A program made the translations under genes and the position numbers. A stretch of 14,748 bases of DNA from Bacteroidota bacterium (lineage in GTDB: Bacteria > Bacteroidota > Bacteroidia > Chitinophagales > Chitinophagaceae): positions 1 to 14,748 of the forward strand of contig JAEZRL010000316.1 of assembly GCA_023440945.1 (NCBI GenBank), in the 5' to 3' direction. Under the pieces are notes generated by a model, which did not search any database, was not told where the DNA came from, and saw nothing but the letters and a program-made list of their open reading frames with translations. Below are positions 14,705 to 14,748 of this stretch, one piece after another (the stretch's first letter is position 1; every line of letters begins with the position of its first letter).

Positions 14705-14748
14705 TTATCTTGAATCACCTTTAGGCATCATTACTTTATCAGGTGCCT
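14705..14748 (-). CDS. Possible 3' end of a minus-strand gene cut by the window edge
   Basis: Reading leftward from the edge, one frame is open through the last 44 bases and ends APDKVMMPKGDSR with a TAA at 14707-14705. The fragment is too short to identify, and an open frame of 14 codons can occur by chance. If real, it encodes the gene before pdxA on the same strand, with the repeat arm in the spacer. Confidence 0.3.
   Translation of the reverse strand, partial: APDKVMMPKGDSR

Overview
The window looks like chromosomal DNA from a member of the Bacteroidota, most likely a Chitinophagaceae-type bacterium. This is inferred from the AT-rich, low-Shine-Dalgarno gene style, promoter-like TAnnTTTG boxes, an ftsX gene followed by a DUF3098 gene, a Bacteroidota-style LeuS with long insertions, and a sucD that stands apart from sucC. 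No database search was possible, so the family assignment rests on recognised motifs.

Layout, left to right. 1-686 (+) is the C-terminal bulk of an ABC-2 type permease cut by the window edge. 922-1938 (+) is a zinc-dependent sugar/polyol-type dehydrogenase. 2117-2995 (+) is sucD (TCA cycle), closed by a strong hairpin terminator. 3141-3785 (+) is a secreted protein of unknown function. Then come four minus-strand genes in two transcription blocks: a nitrilase-family amidohydrolase (4508-5473) followed by pyrR (3877-4398), with a terminator-like hairpin between them; and ftsX (6024-6899) followed by a DUF3098 membrane protein (5648-5905), ended by another hairpin terminator. ftsX is divergent from leuS (7277-10186, +) across a 377-base gap. 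After leuS come a probable PQQ-type sugar dehydrogenase (10329-11819, +) and, 6 bases later, a small helical ferritin-like protein (11826-12377, +). An aldose-1-epimerase-like gene (12443-13309) and pdxA (13443-14552) lie on the minus strand; the last 44 bases may hold the 3' end of another minus-strand gene.

Most of this is housekeeping: TCA cycle, pyrimidine salvage/regulation, cell division, tRNA charging and vitamin B6 synthesis. Sugar metabolism is represented by the zinc dehydrogenase, the PQQ-type dehydrogenase and the mutarotase. I see no CRISPR array, phage, insertion sequence, toxin-antitoxin or defence system, and no tRNA or rRNA.

The most unusual feature is a family of dispersed non-coding repeats. 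A 164-bp two-armed element with 13-base terminal inverted repeats (7007-7170) fills the ftsX/leuS gap. Single arms or partial copies lie upstream of the zinc dehydrogenase (839-858), between the mutarotase and pdxA (13381-13420), and upstream of pdxA (14646-14700). Its centre is a tandem 7-base GTCGACN motif. The same motif appears in the ftsX-DUF3098 spacer and, in frame, inside leuS, where it encodes ten residues just ahead of the editing-site TTRPDT motif.
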